Source: an uncultured Oscillospiraceae bacterium (GTDB lineage: Bacteria; Bacillota; Clostridia; Oscillospirales; Oscillospiraceae). Taken from it: a DNA stretch of 64,000 bases. The translations under genes and the position numbers were made by a program. The DNA is taken from assembly GCA_949878425.1 (NCBI GenBank), contig CATLAL010000008.1, forward strand, positions 43,318-107,317. Reading direction: 5' to 3'. Each line of letters starts with the position of its first letter. Position 1 is the first letter of the stretch. Of the stretch, positions 27,386-35,720 are shown in pieces. Under the pieces are notes generated by a model. The model searched no databases. It saw only the letters and a program-made list of their open reading frames with translations, and was not told the origin of the DNA.

Positions 27386-28450
27386 CTATCCGCCCTGCTG
27401 GTCCAGCTTGAGGACGTAGACCAGAATCTCCGCCACCGGGCCGTAGAACTCCGGCGGAATCTCCCGGTCCAGCGTTACGGCGGCGTACAGGGAGCGGGCC
27501 AGGGGCACATTTTCCACCACCGCCACCTGGTTTTCCTCCGCCACCGCCACAATCCGCAGGGCCAGCTCGTCTACGCCCATGGCTACCACCACAGGCGCGC
27601 TGTCCTTGTCGGGCTTGTAGCGCAGAGCTACCGCCACGTGGGTGGGGTTACGGATCACCACGTCGGAGCTGGGGACCTGCTGCATCATGCGCTGCATGGC
27701 CCGCTTGCGCTGGATCTCCTTGATCTTTCCCTTGACCTTGGGGTCGCCCTCGGTCTGCTTATACTCCTCCTTGATCTCCTCCTTGGACATGCGCAGACTC
27801 CGCTCATAGTCCCACCACTGGTAGAGGTAGTCAAAAAACGCCACCACAACGAAGGCGATTGCCACCCGGAGGAGCAGGTTGAAAATATGGTCAAAGAGGA
27901 TGCTGCACGCCTGCCCCAGCTCCATGTCCAGGAAGCGGTAGAAATCCGGCAGCACGCTGCGGAAATAGGTGTAAATCAACACCAGCAGGATGGCGATTTT
28001 AATGAGGTTCTTGGCAAGCTCCACCACGCTGCGCAGGGAGAAGAGCCGCTTGAAGCCCTGAATGGGGTTGAGCTTGCTGAGCTTTGGCCGCAAGGGCTCG
28101 GTGGTCACCAGCAGCCGGGTCTGGGCGAAGGTGGCCACCACGGCCAGCAGGGCCGTGACAGCCAGAAAGGGTCCGGCGACCATCAGCACGGTCAGCATAC
28201 ACTGGCTGGCCAGCTGTTGGGATACATCGGAGAGGAGGCCGGGATAGACGTTTGCCATCAGGGAGAAGCAGCTCTCAAAGATGTCCCCCGCCTTTTCCAG
28301 CGCCAGGCTACTCATCACTTTGAGCATCACGAGACTCCCCAGGAGAGTGGACACAGCCACCACGTCCCGGCTCATCCGTATATGGCCCTTTTTTCGTTCG
28401 TCCCGCCGTCTTTTGGGGGTTGCTTTTTCGGTTTTGGACTGGTCGGCCAC
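27386..28450 (-). CDS. flhB: Flagellar export switch protein FlhB
   Basis: 354 residues from a GTG (AAAGGGGGG upstream). Four transmembrane helices lie within ~30-210. The cytoplasmic domain has the autocleavage motif Asn268-Pro-Thr-His271 (RNPTHVAVALRY). Cleavage switches export from rod/hook to filament substrates together with FliK. Highly charged N-terminus (KTEKATPKRRRDERKKGHIRMSRD) is typical. It lies 35 bases after fliR. Confidence 0.96.
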   Translation of the reverse strand: MADQSKTEKATPKRRRDERKKGHIRMSRDVVAVSTLLGSLVMLKVMSSLALEKAGDIFESCFSLMANVYPGLLSDVSQQLASQCMLTVLMVAGPFLAVTALLAVVATFAQTRLLVTTEPLRPKLSKLNPIQGFKRLFSLRSVVELAKNLIKIAILLVLIYTYFRSVLPDFYRFLDMELGQACSILFDHIFNLLLRVAIAFVVVAFFDYLYQWWDYERSLRMSKEEIKEEYKQTEGDPKVKGKIKEIQRKRAMQRMMQQVPSSDVVIRNPTHVAVALRYKPDKDSAPVVVAMGVDELALRIVAVAEENQVAVVENVPLARSLYAAVTLDREIPPEFYGPVAEILVYVLKLDQQGG

Positions 28451-28485
28451 CGTCTGATCCCCCCTTTGTCAGCCGTTTGCTCCCT

Positions 28486-29250
28486 TCAGCCCGCCATCCC
28501 TGTCAAGATACGCTGAAGAGCCTGGAGCATCTCCCGCTCTGCCCCCAGCAGGAACTCGCTGAACGGAGCCATCATCAGGTACACCAGCCCCAGGCCGATG
28601 ATTACCTTTAAATCAATGTTGATTACAAAGACGTTGATCTGGGGGATTACCTTCATGAGGATGCCCATGCCCACCTGGCCCATCAGCTCCGCGGCCAAAA
28701 CCGGCATGCAGAGCTTGATCGCCAGCACGGTGCACTCCACAAAGAGCTCCAGCATCCCCCAATAGAGCTCCCGGCCCAGAACCACCTGTCCGAAGGGGAC
28801 GATTCGTCCCGAGGCCAGAATGATGCGCAGCAGGGTGTGATGCCCGTTGGCCGTGAAAAACAGGAGCATCATCATGGTGTTCATCAGGGATGCCGTAACG
28901 GAGACGGAGGTCTGGCTGCTGGGGTCGTAGGTCTTGCCCATGGTCATTCCCATCTGGGTGTCAATGGTCTCGCCGCCCAGCAGGGGGATATAGAAGAAGA
29001 ACTGCATGACCAGCCCCAGCAGATAGCCCACGGAAATCTCCAGCAGGAACCGCAGCGCCATCTCCAGCAGAGAATCCGGAACCGGCGGGCGGTAGCTGGT
29101 GGCGGAGAGGGCTGTCACAGACAGCAGCAGGATCAGCCCGCTGCGGACAATGCCCGGAATGCCCCGCCGGCCAAAGAGGGGGTTGAAGAGGACAAAGCCG
29201 CTCATCCGGCATAAGATCAGGAAAAACAGGGTCAATTCCGCCCAGTCCAA
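28486..29250 (-). CDS. fliR: Flagellar export gate protein FliR
   Basis: 254 residues from a TTG (AGGAGG seven bases upstream). Six or so membrane helices; motifs RMSGFVLFNPLFGRRGIP and LLGGETIDTQMGMTMG match FliR. Forms the FliPQR export channel. The gap from fliQ is 11 bases. Confidence 0.95.
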   Translation of the reverse strand: MDWAELTLFFLILCRMSGFVLFNPLFGRRGIPGIVRSGLILLLSVTALSATSYRPPVPDSLLEMALRFLLEISVGYLLGLVMQFFFYIPLLGGETIDTQMGMTMGKTYDPSSQTSVSVTASLMNTMMMLLFFTANGHHTLLRIILASGRIVPFGQVVLGRELYWGMLELFVECTVLAIKLCMPVLAAELMGQVGMGILMKVIPQINVFVINIDLKVIIGLGLVYLMMAPFSEFLLGAEREMLQALQRILTGMAG

Positions 29251-29261
29251 AACGCCGCCTC

Positions 29262-29528
29262 CTAACTGCGCAGCAGCATCAGCTCAAAGAGCTCCTTGGC
29301 GTAGTCCAGAATCGTCTCCATCATCCAGCCGCCGCCAATCAGCAGCACCATGGCCACCACGATCACCTTGAAGATAAAACCCAGGGTCTGCTCGTGGATC
29401 TGGGTGACCGCCTGGAACAGGGCCAGCAGGATGCCTACCGCCATGCTCAGCAGCAGCATGGGGCCGCTGATCTTGATGACCACCCACATGCCCTCCCGGA
29501 AGGCCTCGGTGATTAAATCCGGATTCAT
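29262..29528 (-). CDS. fliQ: Flagellar export gate protein FliQ
   Basis: 88 residues with two transmembrane helices and the motif PMLLLSMAVGILLALFQAVTQIHEQTLGFIFK typical of FliQ. Small gate subunit assembled with FliP and FliR. Located 15 bases after fliP. Confidence 0.96.
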   Translation of the reverse strand: MNPDLITEAFREGMWVVIKISGPMLLLSMAVGILLALFQAVTQIHEQTLGFIFKVIVVAMVLLIGGGWMMETILDYAKELFELMLLRS

Positions 29529-29543
29529 CTCTCAGCCCCCCCT

Positions 29544-30209
29544 CTAGTTGATGCCCCGCACCAGCGTGGAGAACAGCAGCGACCAGCCGTCCAGCATAAT
29601 AAAGAGCAGGATCTTGAAGGGTGTGGAGATCATGGAGGGCGGGAGCATCACCATGCCCATGCTCATAAGGGTGGAGGAGACGATGATGTCGATGAGCAGG
29701 AAGGGGATATACAGCAGAAATCCGATCAGGAACGCGGCCTTCAGCTCCGAGGTCACATAGGCGGGCAGAACCACCCGCATGGGCAGGTCCCTGGCCTCGT
29801 CCTGGCTCTGGGGAGCTGCCACGCCGGCGATGTCGCAGTAGAGCTGCTGGGCGGCTATCTCCGTGTTGTCCAGCATGAACTCCTTGAGGGGCGCCTGGGC
29901 CCGGTCAAAGAACTCCTCCTGGCTGATCTCCCCCGCCGTATAGGGGTCAAACGCCTCCTCCTTGATGGCGCTCAGCGTGGGCGTCATCACAAAGAGGGTC
30001 AGCATAAGGGCCATTCCCACCAGCACCAGGTTGGGCGGGTTCTGCTGGGTGCCCATAGCGGTGCGCAGAAAGGAAAAAACCATCACATACCGGGTAAAGG
30101 AGGTCATCATCACTACCAGCGACGGCAAAAGAGTCATAACCGTCATCAGCAGCATGATATCCAGCGCCTGTACGTTGGAGCCGTTGACGTTGATAAGCGC
30201 GTCGCCCAT
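29544..30209 (-). CDS. fliP: Flagellar export gate protein FliP
   Basis: 221 residues. Motifs SFTRYVMVFSFLRTAMGTQQNPPN and SELKAAFLIGFLLYIPFLLIDIIVSSTLMSMGMVMLPP are diagnostic. It forms the pentameric core of the export channel. The N-terminus is short and shows no clear cleaved signal peptide. GGAGGATAAATCCC precedes the ATG. It lies 21 bases after fliO. Confidence 0.96.
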   Translation of the reverse strand: MGDALINVNGSNVQALDIMLLMTVMTLLPSLVVMMTSFTRYVMVFSFLRTAMGTQQNPPNLVLVGMALMLTLFVMTPTLSAIKEEAFDPYTAGEISQEEFFDRAQAPLKEFMLDNTEIAAQQLYCDIAGVAAPQSQDEARDLPMRVVLPAYVTSELKAAFLIGFLLYIPFLLIDIIVSSTLMSMGMVMLPPSMISTPFKILLFIMLDGWSLLFSTLVRGIN

Positions 30210-30230
30210 GGGATTTATCCTCCTCTTCCC

Positions 30231-30596
30231 CTATTTTTTCTCCCGCTGCCGCCTGAGCATGGCGCGGAAGTCCGGCGCTTTCGCCTGCGCCGGGTTCTCT
30301 GAAGGGGGAGGGCTGCTCCACAGCGCCCCCTCCTCCTCTGTCAGTTCGGCCAACAGGGAAAATCCGGAGGGAGAACTGCCCAGCAGAAAGTATCGATTCG
30401 CGGCCTGCACTACCAGCAGGGCCTGATCCCTGCCCAGCGCCGCCCGCTCCAGCACGCGCACGTGCCGGCCGGCCGCGCTTGTGCCCAGGCGGCCGATCAG
30501 CCCCGATCCCGCCCAGCGGGTAAAGAGGTAGCAGCCGCCCAGCACAAGCAGGAGCACCAGCAGGATGCCCAGCAGGGAGAGCAGATCCTGGGGCAT
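30231..30596 (-). CDS. fliO: FliO-like membrane protein
   Basis: 121 residues: one N-terminal transmembrane helix (LLSLLGILLVLLLVLGGCYLFTRW) then a small cytoplasmic beta domain with RHVRVLERAALGRDQALLVVQAANRYFLLG, the FliO/FliZ pattern. It helps assemble FliP. Its ATG overlaps the cheY stop by one base (TGATG). Confidence 0.85.
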   Translation of the reverse strand: MPQDLLSLLGILLVLLLVLGGCYLFTRWAGSGLIGRLGTSAAGRHVRVLERAALGRDQALLVVQAANRYFLLGSSPSGFSLLAELTEEEGALWSSPPPSENPAQAKAPDFRAMLRRQREKK

Positions 30597-30961
30597 CAGG
30601 GCTCGCCTACGATGGAGGTAACGGTTTTCAGCACCCGCTCGCCCTTAAAGGGCTTGACGATGAAGTCCTTGGCCCCGGAGCGGATGGCGTCGATGACCAT
30701 GGTCTCCTGGCCCATGGCGGAGCACATCACTACGTTGGCGTTGCCGTCCGCGGCGCGGATGGCCTTCAGGGCCTCCAGGCCGTCCATGTTGGGCATGGTG
30801 ATGTCCATCAGCACCAGGTCCGGCTTGAGCTCGTTGAACTTCTCTACCGCGTCCGCGCCGTCCACGGCCTCATGGAGATCCGTGTACCCAGCCTTGCTCA
30901 GGGTGTCCTTGATTACCTTCCGCATGAAAGCGGCGTCGTCAACCAAAAGAATCTTAGCCAT
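30596..30961 (-). CDS. cheY: Chemotaxis response regulator CheY
   Basis: 121 residues, a single receiver domain. The acidic pocket (ILLVDDA), phospho-acceptor Asp (LVLMDITMPNMDG), Ser in CSAMG and Lys in FIVKPFKGE are all in place. CheY-P docks on FliM and on the FliY docking motifs at the switch, and is dephosphorylated by FliY and CheC. It sits between fliY and fliO, as in Bacillus. Confidence 0.96.
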   Translation of the reverse strand: MAKILLVDDAAFMRKVIKDTLSKAGYTDLHEAVDGADAVEKFNELKPDLVLMDITMPNMDGLEALKAIRAADGNANVVMCSAMGQETMVIDAIRSGAKDFIVKPFKGERVLKTVTSIVGEP

Positions 30962-31011
30962 TATAATCCACCTTTTTCCTTGAAATATTTATTGATACGG
31001 GCTTTCCCCAG

Positions 31012-32379
31012 TTAAAACTTTGTCAGCTCGTTGATATCCGGCTTCTCCAGGATCTCGGTGATACGAATGCCGAAGTTGTCGTCAATGACCACCACATCCC
31101 CCCGGGCAATGCACTGTCCATTGACCAGCAGGTCCACCTGGTCGCCCGCCAGCTTATCCAGCACCACCAGGGAGCCCTTGGAGAAGGCGATGATGTCCTG
31201 AATCTTCCGCCGGGTGCGGCCGATCTCCACCGCCACCTCCAGGGATACGGACATGATGAGGTCCAGATTCTGCTTCTGCTCCTCGCTGAGCCGGGACTCC
31301 TCATCCAGCTCCTGCATCCGGGGCGTCTTGGCGTTGATCACCTTGGGCTCAGGCGGCGCGGCCTGGGGCTGCTGCGGCGGATACATGTAGTAGGGGTAGG
31401 GCGGGTAGGGGTAGCCTCCCTGGGCCGCGGGATAGGGGGCGTAGCCGCCGGGCGCCGGGTAGTAGGGCGGCTGCTCTCCTCCCGCCTGCTGGGGCGGCGG
31501 GACCTGCTGCGGAATTTGCTGCTGAGGCGGCGCCTGGGGCGCTGGGGCCGGCGCGGGAGCGCCCGCGCCCCCTCCGGCCAGGAGCTTTTCGATCTCCTCC
31601 TGGCTCATGACGCCGCCGCCGCTGCCCGCCGCGGGAGCGGGCGCTGGGGCCGGCGCGGGAGCGCCCGCGCCTCCTCCGGCCAGGAGCTTTTCGATCTCCT
31701 CCTGGCTCATGACGCCGCCGCTGCTCTCCGCCGCCGGGGCCGGTGCGGGAGTCGGCGCCGGCGTGGATGGCGAGATCTCGTCCATCTCCAGGCCGAACCC
31801 CTTCACCATCTCTCTGGCCAGCTCCACAGAGATGACATTCATGAACTCGCTCTCCAGAATGCCCTCAATAAACAGCTTGAAGCTGACCACTACCACAGGT
31901 CCGGTCTCCACCGGGAAGTGTTCCTTTCGGACCTTATCCAGGTCGTCCAGCTCAAAGGACTCCGGGGTGGAGATGTTGACCATCATCCCCAAAAAGTCGC
32001 TCATGGCGGTGGCGGCCGCGCCCATCATCTGGTTCATGACCTCGCAGACGCAGCTAATACTCAGCTCATCCAGAACAAACTCCTCGTCCGGCGTCTCCGA
32101 GCCCAGCAGGATGTCCACGATGGCTTTGACATCGCTGCGCTTGAGCATCATAATGTTGCTGCCGTCAAGGCCGGTGACGTACTTGATCTCCACGCCCACG
32201 GCCGGGTCCACGTCCCCCAGGGCAAAATCCTCCGCGTTGACCACCTGAACCGTGGGGGTCGTGATGTCAACCCGGTGATCGAGCATATTGGAGACTGCGG
32301 TCGCTGACGATCCCAGGCTGATGTTCATAATCTCTCCAATGGCGTCAATCACCATCGGGCTAAAAATATTTTCTCCCAT
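31012..32379 (-). CDS. fliY: FliY switch protein: CheC-like phosphatase plus FliN domain
   Basis: 455 residues. The CheC-like domain (1-195) has two phosphatase motifs, Glu16-Ile-Met-Asn19 and Glu113-Val-Met-Asn116, both intact. The C-terminal FliN domain (~360-455) contains SVSLEVAVEIGRTRRKIQDI. Between them is a ~160-residue Ala/Pro/Gly/Tyr-rich linker with two copies of GGVMSQEEIEKLLAGGGAGA (motif cores at 224-234 and 258-268). These resemble the CheY-P docking peptide that begins FliM (LSQSQIDALL) and classical FliY. The N-terminus here has no such peptide. It is the C-ring base and removes CheY-P. Confidence 0.95.
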   Translation of the reverse strand: MGENIFSPMVIDAIGEIMNISLGSSATAVSNMLDHRVDITTPTVQVVNAEDFALGDVDPAVGVEIKYVTGLDGSNIMMLKRSDVKAIVDILLGSETPDEEFVLDELSISCVCEVMNQMMGAAATAMSDFLGMMVNISTPESFELDDLDKVRKEHFPVETGPVVVVSFKLFIEGILESEFMNVISVELAREMVKGFGLEMDEISPSTPAPTPAPAPAAESSGGVMSQEEIEKLLAGGGAGAPAPAPAPAPAAGSGGGVMSQEEIEKLLAGGGAGAPAPAPAPQAPPQQQIPQQVPPPQQAGGEQPPYYPAPGGYAPYPAAQGGYPYPPYPYYMYPPQQPQAAPPEPKVINAKTPRMQELDEESRLSEEQKQNLDLIMSVSLEVAVEIGRTRRKIQDIIAFSKGSLVVLDKLAGDQVDLLVNGQCIARGDVVVIDDNFGIRITEILEKPDINELTKF

Positions 32380-32393
32380 CAGGACTCGCTCCT

Positions 32394-33383
32394 TTAAGCC
32401 TTAATGTATGTCTCACCGATTTTGACAGCCTTTTGCTTGTTATGGACGCCCATACGTCCGTCAAACCATCTCCGTCCGCCGATATTCAGATAGACCGGCG
32501 CGTCCTTTGACCGCTTGATATTGACTACATCTCCCACATTGAGGTGATAGATGTCGCTGAGCAGCAGCGTCGTCCGGGCCAGCTCCGCCACAATCTCCAG
32601 ATCGCTCTCCCGCAGGGAGCCGAAAATCTCCTCGGATTTGTCCTCCCCCTTGGTGTGGCGGGTGGTGTTCTTGCCGATCTCCGCGAAAATATTGGTAAGC
32701 ATCTCGCCAGGCAGCACCAGACTCAGCCGGCCGCTGCCGTTAGGGAACTTGATCTCCAGGCCCACCAGGACTACGGTCTCATCAAATCCAATCAACTGCA
32801 CCAGGGTTGGGTTTACCTCTGTACGTACATACTCAAATTTCAGCGTGATATAGTTTTCCCAGCTGCCGCCCAATATGCCGATGAGGTCCGCGATAATGTC
32901 CTCAAACATATTGAGCTCCACATCGGTCATTTTGTAGTTCGAGGGAAGATCCGGCTCCGGGTTCCCCTCGCCGCCCATCATGCGGTCCATCATGCCCAAA
33001 ACAACCGGGGTATCCATGTGGACCAGAATGGGCGTCTCGCCCTGGAGCTTCTCCATGTCGATTTTTGCCAGAGCCAGCACGTCGCTCTCCGTCAGCGCGT
33101 TGGAAAACTCGTTGTAGCGCTGCTCTTCAATGGATTCCACCTCGATTTCGCAGGTGGTATGGAGGAGAGCGTTGATCCGGGAGTTGATCACCCGGGCATA
33201 GCCCTCGAAGATGCTGTTGAGCATCTTCAGCCGCTCCTTGGTAAATTTCCTGGGGCTGTAAAAATCGTACTTTTTATATTTTTTCTCCGGCTGCTCCAGC
33301 GCCGGGGCGTCCAGATCCATCTCACCGCTGCGGGCCGCGTTCAGCAGGGCGTCGATCTGACTTTGTGATAGAACTTCCGCCAT
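32394..33383 (-). CDS. fliM: Flagellar motor switch protein FliM
   Basis: 329 residues. The N-terminal CheY-P docking peptide VLSQSQIDALLNAA (residues 4-17) is intact, followed by the GGXG-containing middle domain (MMDRMMGGEG) and a FliN-like C-terminal domain (LNVGDVVNIKRSKDAPVYLNIGGRRWFDG). It forms the C-ring wall and transmits the CheY-P signal to FliG. It lies 14 bases before fliY. No fliL is found upstream; motB precedes it directly. Confidence 0.96.
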   Translation of the reverse strand: MAEVLSQSQIDALLNAARSGEMDLDAPALEQPEKKYKKYDFYSPRKFTKERLKMLNSIFEGYARVINSRINALLHTTCEIEVESIEEQRYNEFSNALTESDVLALAKIDMEKLQGETPILVHMDTPVVLGMMDRMMGGEGNPEPDLPSNYKMTDVELNMFEDIIADLIGILGGSWENYITLKFEYVRTEVNPTLVQLIGFDETVVLVGLEIKFPNGSGRLSLVLPGEMLTNIFAEIGKNTTRHTKGEDKSEEIFGSLRESDLEIVAELARTTLLLSDIYHLNVGDVVNIKRSKDAPVYLNIGGRRWFDGRMGVHNKQKAVKIGETYIKA

Positions 33384-33437
33384 ACGTTTTCCTCACTCCC
33401 GGATTCTGGATTCAAAGCCTGCCGCCAGAGTGGCCGC

Positions 33438-34334
33438 TCATGGGATCAGCTCGCCGCTGGCGATGTTGGGACCGGCCGGCTCCGTCCCGCCGGCGTCCTC
33501 GCCGCCGGTATCCGCCGCCGTCTCCCCGTCGGGGAGGATAGGCTCCACGTTGGGGTCGATCTGCCCGGTCTCCGTGTAGTAGTCGGCCACGTTGCCGGCC
33601 ATCCGGTTCTCAATGTCCATGCCGCTGATCATAATCTCTACCCGCCGGTTCTGGGCCCTGCCCTCCGCCGTGTCGTTGGAGGCGACGGGCAGCCACTGTC
33701 CCATACCCTCGCTCTTCACCCGGGCCGGGTCCAGCTCCGTACTGTGCTCCAGCAGGTAGACCCGCACCTCCGCCGCCCGGTCGCTGGACAGGAAGGTGTC
33801 CGTTCGGGTGTTGTTGGGGCGGTCGGGATTGGCCTGGGCCGTGTGGCCCATCACCCGCATCTCGTCAATGTAGGGCGCCGCGATGTCCAGGGACGGAATG
33901 AGGGCGTCCAGGACCGCCTTGCCCTCGGAGCGCAGGGTGGACCGGTCGCCGTCAAAGAACAGGGCGTTTTCAAAGGAGATAAATACGTACCCGTCGCCCT
34001 TGCTGACGCTGACGGAGTCGGACTGGCTGGCCACCTGGGTCTGAATGTACTCCAGCAGCTCGTCCATCGCCGTGTCCACGTCGTCCTGGGTCATGGGCAT
34101 GTCGTCGCCGCCCTCCTTACCGTCGTCCCCCTCCGGACCCCGGGGATATTCGTCCGTGCTGACCAGGGCGTCCTTGTTGAAGCTCTGCACGATAATCATC
34201 CACTTCTCCTGGTCGATGGAGGACATGGAGTAGAGCAGCACGAAGAAGCATAGCAGCAGCGTCACCATGTCGCCATAGGTGTCCATCCAGTTGGCTCCGC
34301 CGCCTCCGCTGCTCTTCTTTTTAATGCCGGCCAC
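33438..34334 (-). CDS. motB: Stator protein MotB
   Basis: 298 residues from a GTG (GAGGTG seven bases upstream). The plug/transmembrane segment is near the N-terminus with the ion-binding Asp in WMDTYGDMVTLLLCFFVLLYSMS. The OmpA-like peptidoglycan-binding domain spans ~120-245 (ALFFDGDRSTLRSEGKAVLDAL..., DRAAEVRVYLLE, AQNRRVEIMI). The acidic tail is rich in Gly/Asp/Glu/Pro. With MotA it forms the stator. Ion preference cannot be fixed from the sequence alone. Confidence 0.95.
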   Translation of the reverse strand: MAGIKKKSSGGGGANWMDTYGDMVTLLLCFFVLLYSMSSIDQEKWMIIVQSFNKDALVSTDEYPRGPEGDDGKEGGDDMPMTQDDVDTAMDELLEYIQTQVASQSDSVSVSKGDGYVFISFENALFFDGDRSTLRSEGKAVLDALIPSLDIAAPYIDEMRVMGHTAQANPDRPNNTRTDTFLSSDRAAEVRVYLLEHSTELDPARVKSEGMGQWLPVASNDTAEGRAQNRRVEIMISGMDIENRMAGNVADYYTETGQIDPNVEPILPDGETAADTGGEDAGGTEPAGPNIASGELIP

Positions 34335-34360
34335 CGGCGTTCACCTCGCTTTTTCCATTA

Positions 34361-35179
34361 CTATTTGCCCTTTTTGCCGCCGCCGCCATCCTCGCTGCGC
34401 TGCTTGGACTCCATAAAGGTCATCAGCTTCTCGCGCAGGAATTTGGGGTTTGCGCCGGCCTGAATGGACATAATGCCCTCCACGATGATGAGCTTGCAGA
34501 GGACCTCCTCCTCGTCCCGCTTGCGCAGCTGCTGAGCAATCGGCCCGAAGATCATATGGGCCAGAACGCAGCCGTACAGCGTCGTAACCAGGGCGGTTGC
34601 CATGGCGGGGCCCAGGTTGCCGCCCTCGCCGCTCTCCATGTCCATGGCCTTGAGCATGTTGATCAGGCCCACCAGGGTACCCACCATACCAAAGGCCGGC
34701 GCGACGGACGAGCCCTTGTCGTACATGCCCGCCACAGCCTCGTGCCGGGCGGAGCCCTGCTCAATGTCGTTCATCATGATCTCTTTCACCTGATCGGCGT
34801 CGTTGTTGTCCACGATGAGCATGATGCACTGCTTGAAGAAGGGGTCCTCCTGCTGATTGCCCTGCTCCTCCAGGGCCAGCAGGCCGTTCTTACGTGCGAT
34901 CTGGGCCAGCTCCACCAGCTGGTCGATGATGGCCCTGGGGTCGTACTTCTTGATGTTCAGCAGAATGCCGAAGTGCTTGGGGATGGATGCGACCTGGCTG
35001 AGGGGGAAGCTGCCAAAGATGATCATCACCGTACATCCGATGACGATGAAGATACTGGCCGGGTCGAAGAAGTTGCCCAGCTGTCCCGGAGACAGCAGTC
35101 CCTCGGTACCGCCGAACATCATGCCCACCAGCATGACCACGATAGCGCCTACAACGCCGATGATATAGGTAATATTCAT
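34361..35179 (-). CDS. motA: Stator protein MotA
   Basis: 272 residues with four transmembrane helices (two near the N-terminus and two near PAFGMVGTLVGLINMLKAMD and GPAMATALVTTLYGCVLAHMIFGPIA) and a large cytoplasmic loop. It generates torque against FliG using the ion flow through MotA-MotB. The Shine-Dalgarno signal upstream of the ATG is poor. It is 26 bases before motB. Confidence 0.95.
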   Translation of the reverse strand: MNITYIIGVVGAIVVMLVGMMFGGTEGLLSPGQLGNFFDPASIFIVIGCTVMIIFGSFPLSQVASIPKHFGILLNIKKYDPRAIIDQLVELAQIARKNGLLALEEQGNQQEDPFFKQCIMLIVDNNDADQVKEIMMNDIEQGSARHEAVAGMYDKGSSVAPAFGMVGTLVGLINMLKAMDMESGEGGNLGPAMATALVTTLYGCVLAHMIFGPIAQQLRKRDEEEVLCKLIIVEGIMSIQAGANPKFLREKLMTFMESKQRSEDGGGGKKGK

Positions 35180-35324
35180 AGAAAATACTCACATCCATTT
35201 TCTCCGCTGTGGGAGATATTCTCTAATTTAGGTAGGGCGCATTTGAAAAGCGCCGACTCCGGGTTAAGCTCTTTTTTCTTACCTGTTCAGCGCCCCTCAG
35301 ACGCGCCCCGCGCATCTCTGGGCC

Positions 35325-35543
35325 TCAGCGGCGCTTGTCCACCACCGCCACCTCCCGGTGCACGTCCTGCACCTTGGCGTTATACTGAGTGATCTTCCGG
35401 ATAATGTCCTCCGGAGTCTCCTTGACAATGTAGTAGTCCCGGTTCATCATCACGATCTTGGACTCCGGGATCATCTCAATGCACTCAATCTGGTTGTGGT
35501 TGACCAGAAACCGCTCGTTGTTCCGTTTGGTCAGCACGATCAT
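35325..35543 (-). CDS. swrD: SwrD/FlbD-family motor-power protein
   Basis: 72 residues: MIVLTKRNNERFLVNHNQIECIEMIPESKIVMMNRDYYIVKETPEDIIRKI fits the FlbD/YlzI/SwrD family, which in Bacillus subtilis raises motor torque for swarming. Position between flgE and motA agrees with that family. Confidence 0.9.
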   Translation of the reverse strand: MIVLTKRNNERFLVNHNQIECIEMIPESKIVMMNRDYYIVKETPEDIIRKITQYNAKVQDVHREVAVVDKRR

Positions 35544-35720
35544 AGGCCGGCTCCTTTCTCTCCTGCCCCGTCCGCCGCGGTGAAACGCGGCGGACGGGGG
35601 GGAATCGACTTTTGCCTGGGCGGCCGCCAGGCCGCCTGCATCTGGTTTGTCAGCCTAACGGCCCTGGGGCCGTCATTCGGCTTCGCCGAACGACTGGCCC
35701 GTCAGCCTAGCGGCTGACTA
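35544..35720. other. Hairpin-rich spacer inside the fla/che unit
   Basis: No gene. A perfect 14-bp stem (CCCCGTCCGCCGCG / CGCGGCGGACGGGG, 35566-35599, 6-base loop) and a second hairpin (35668-35701) of the dispersed GGGCC-TTCGGC family lie between flgE and swrD. Confidence 0.6.
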
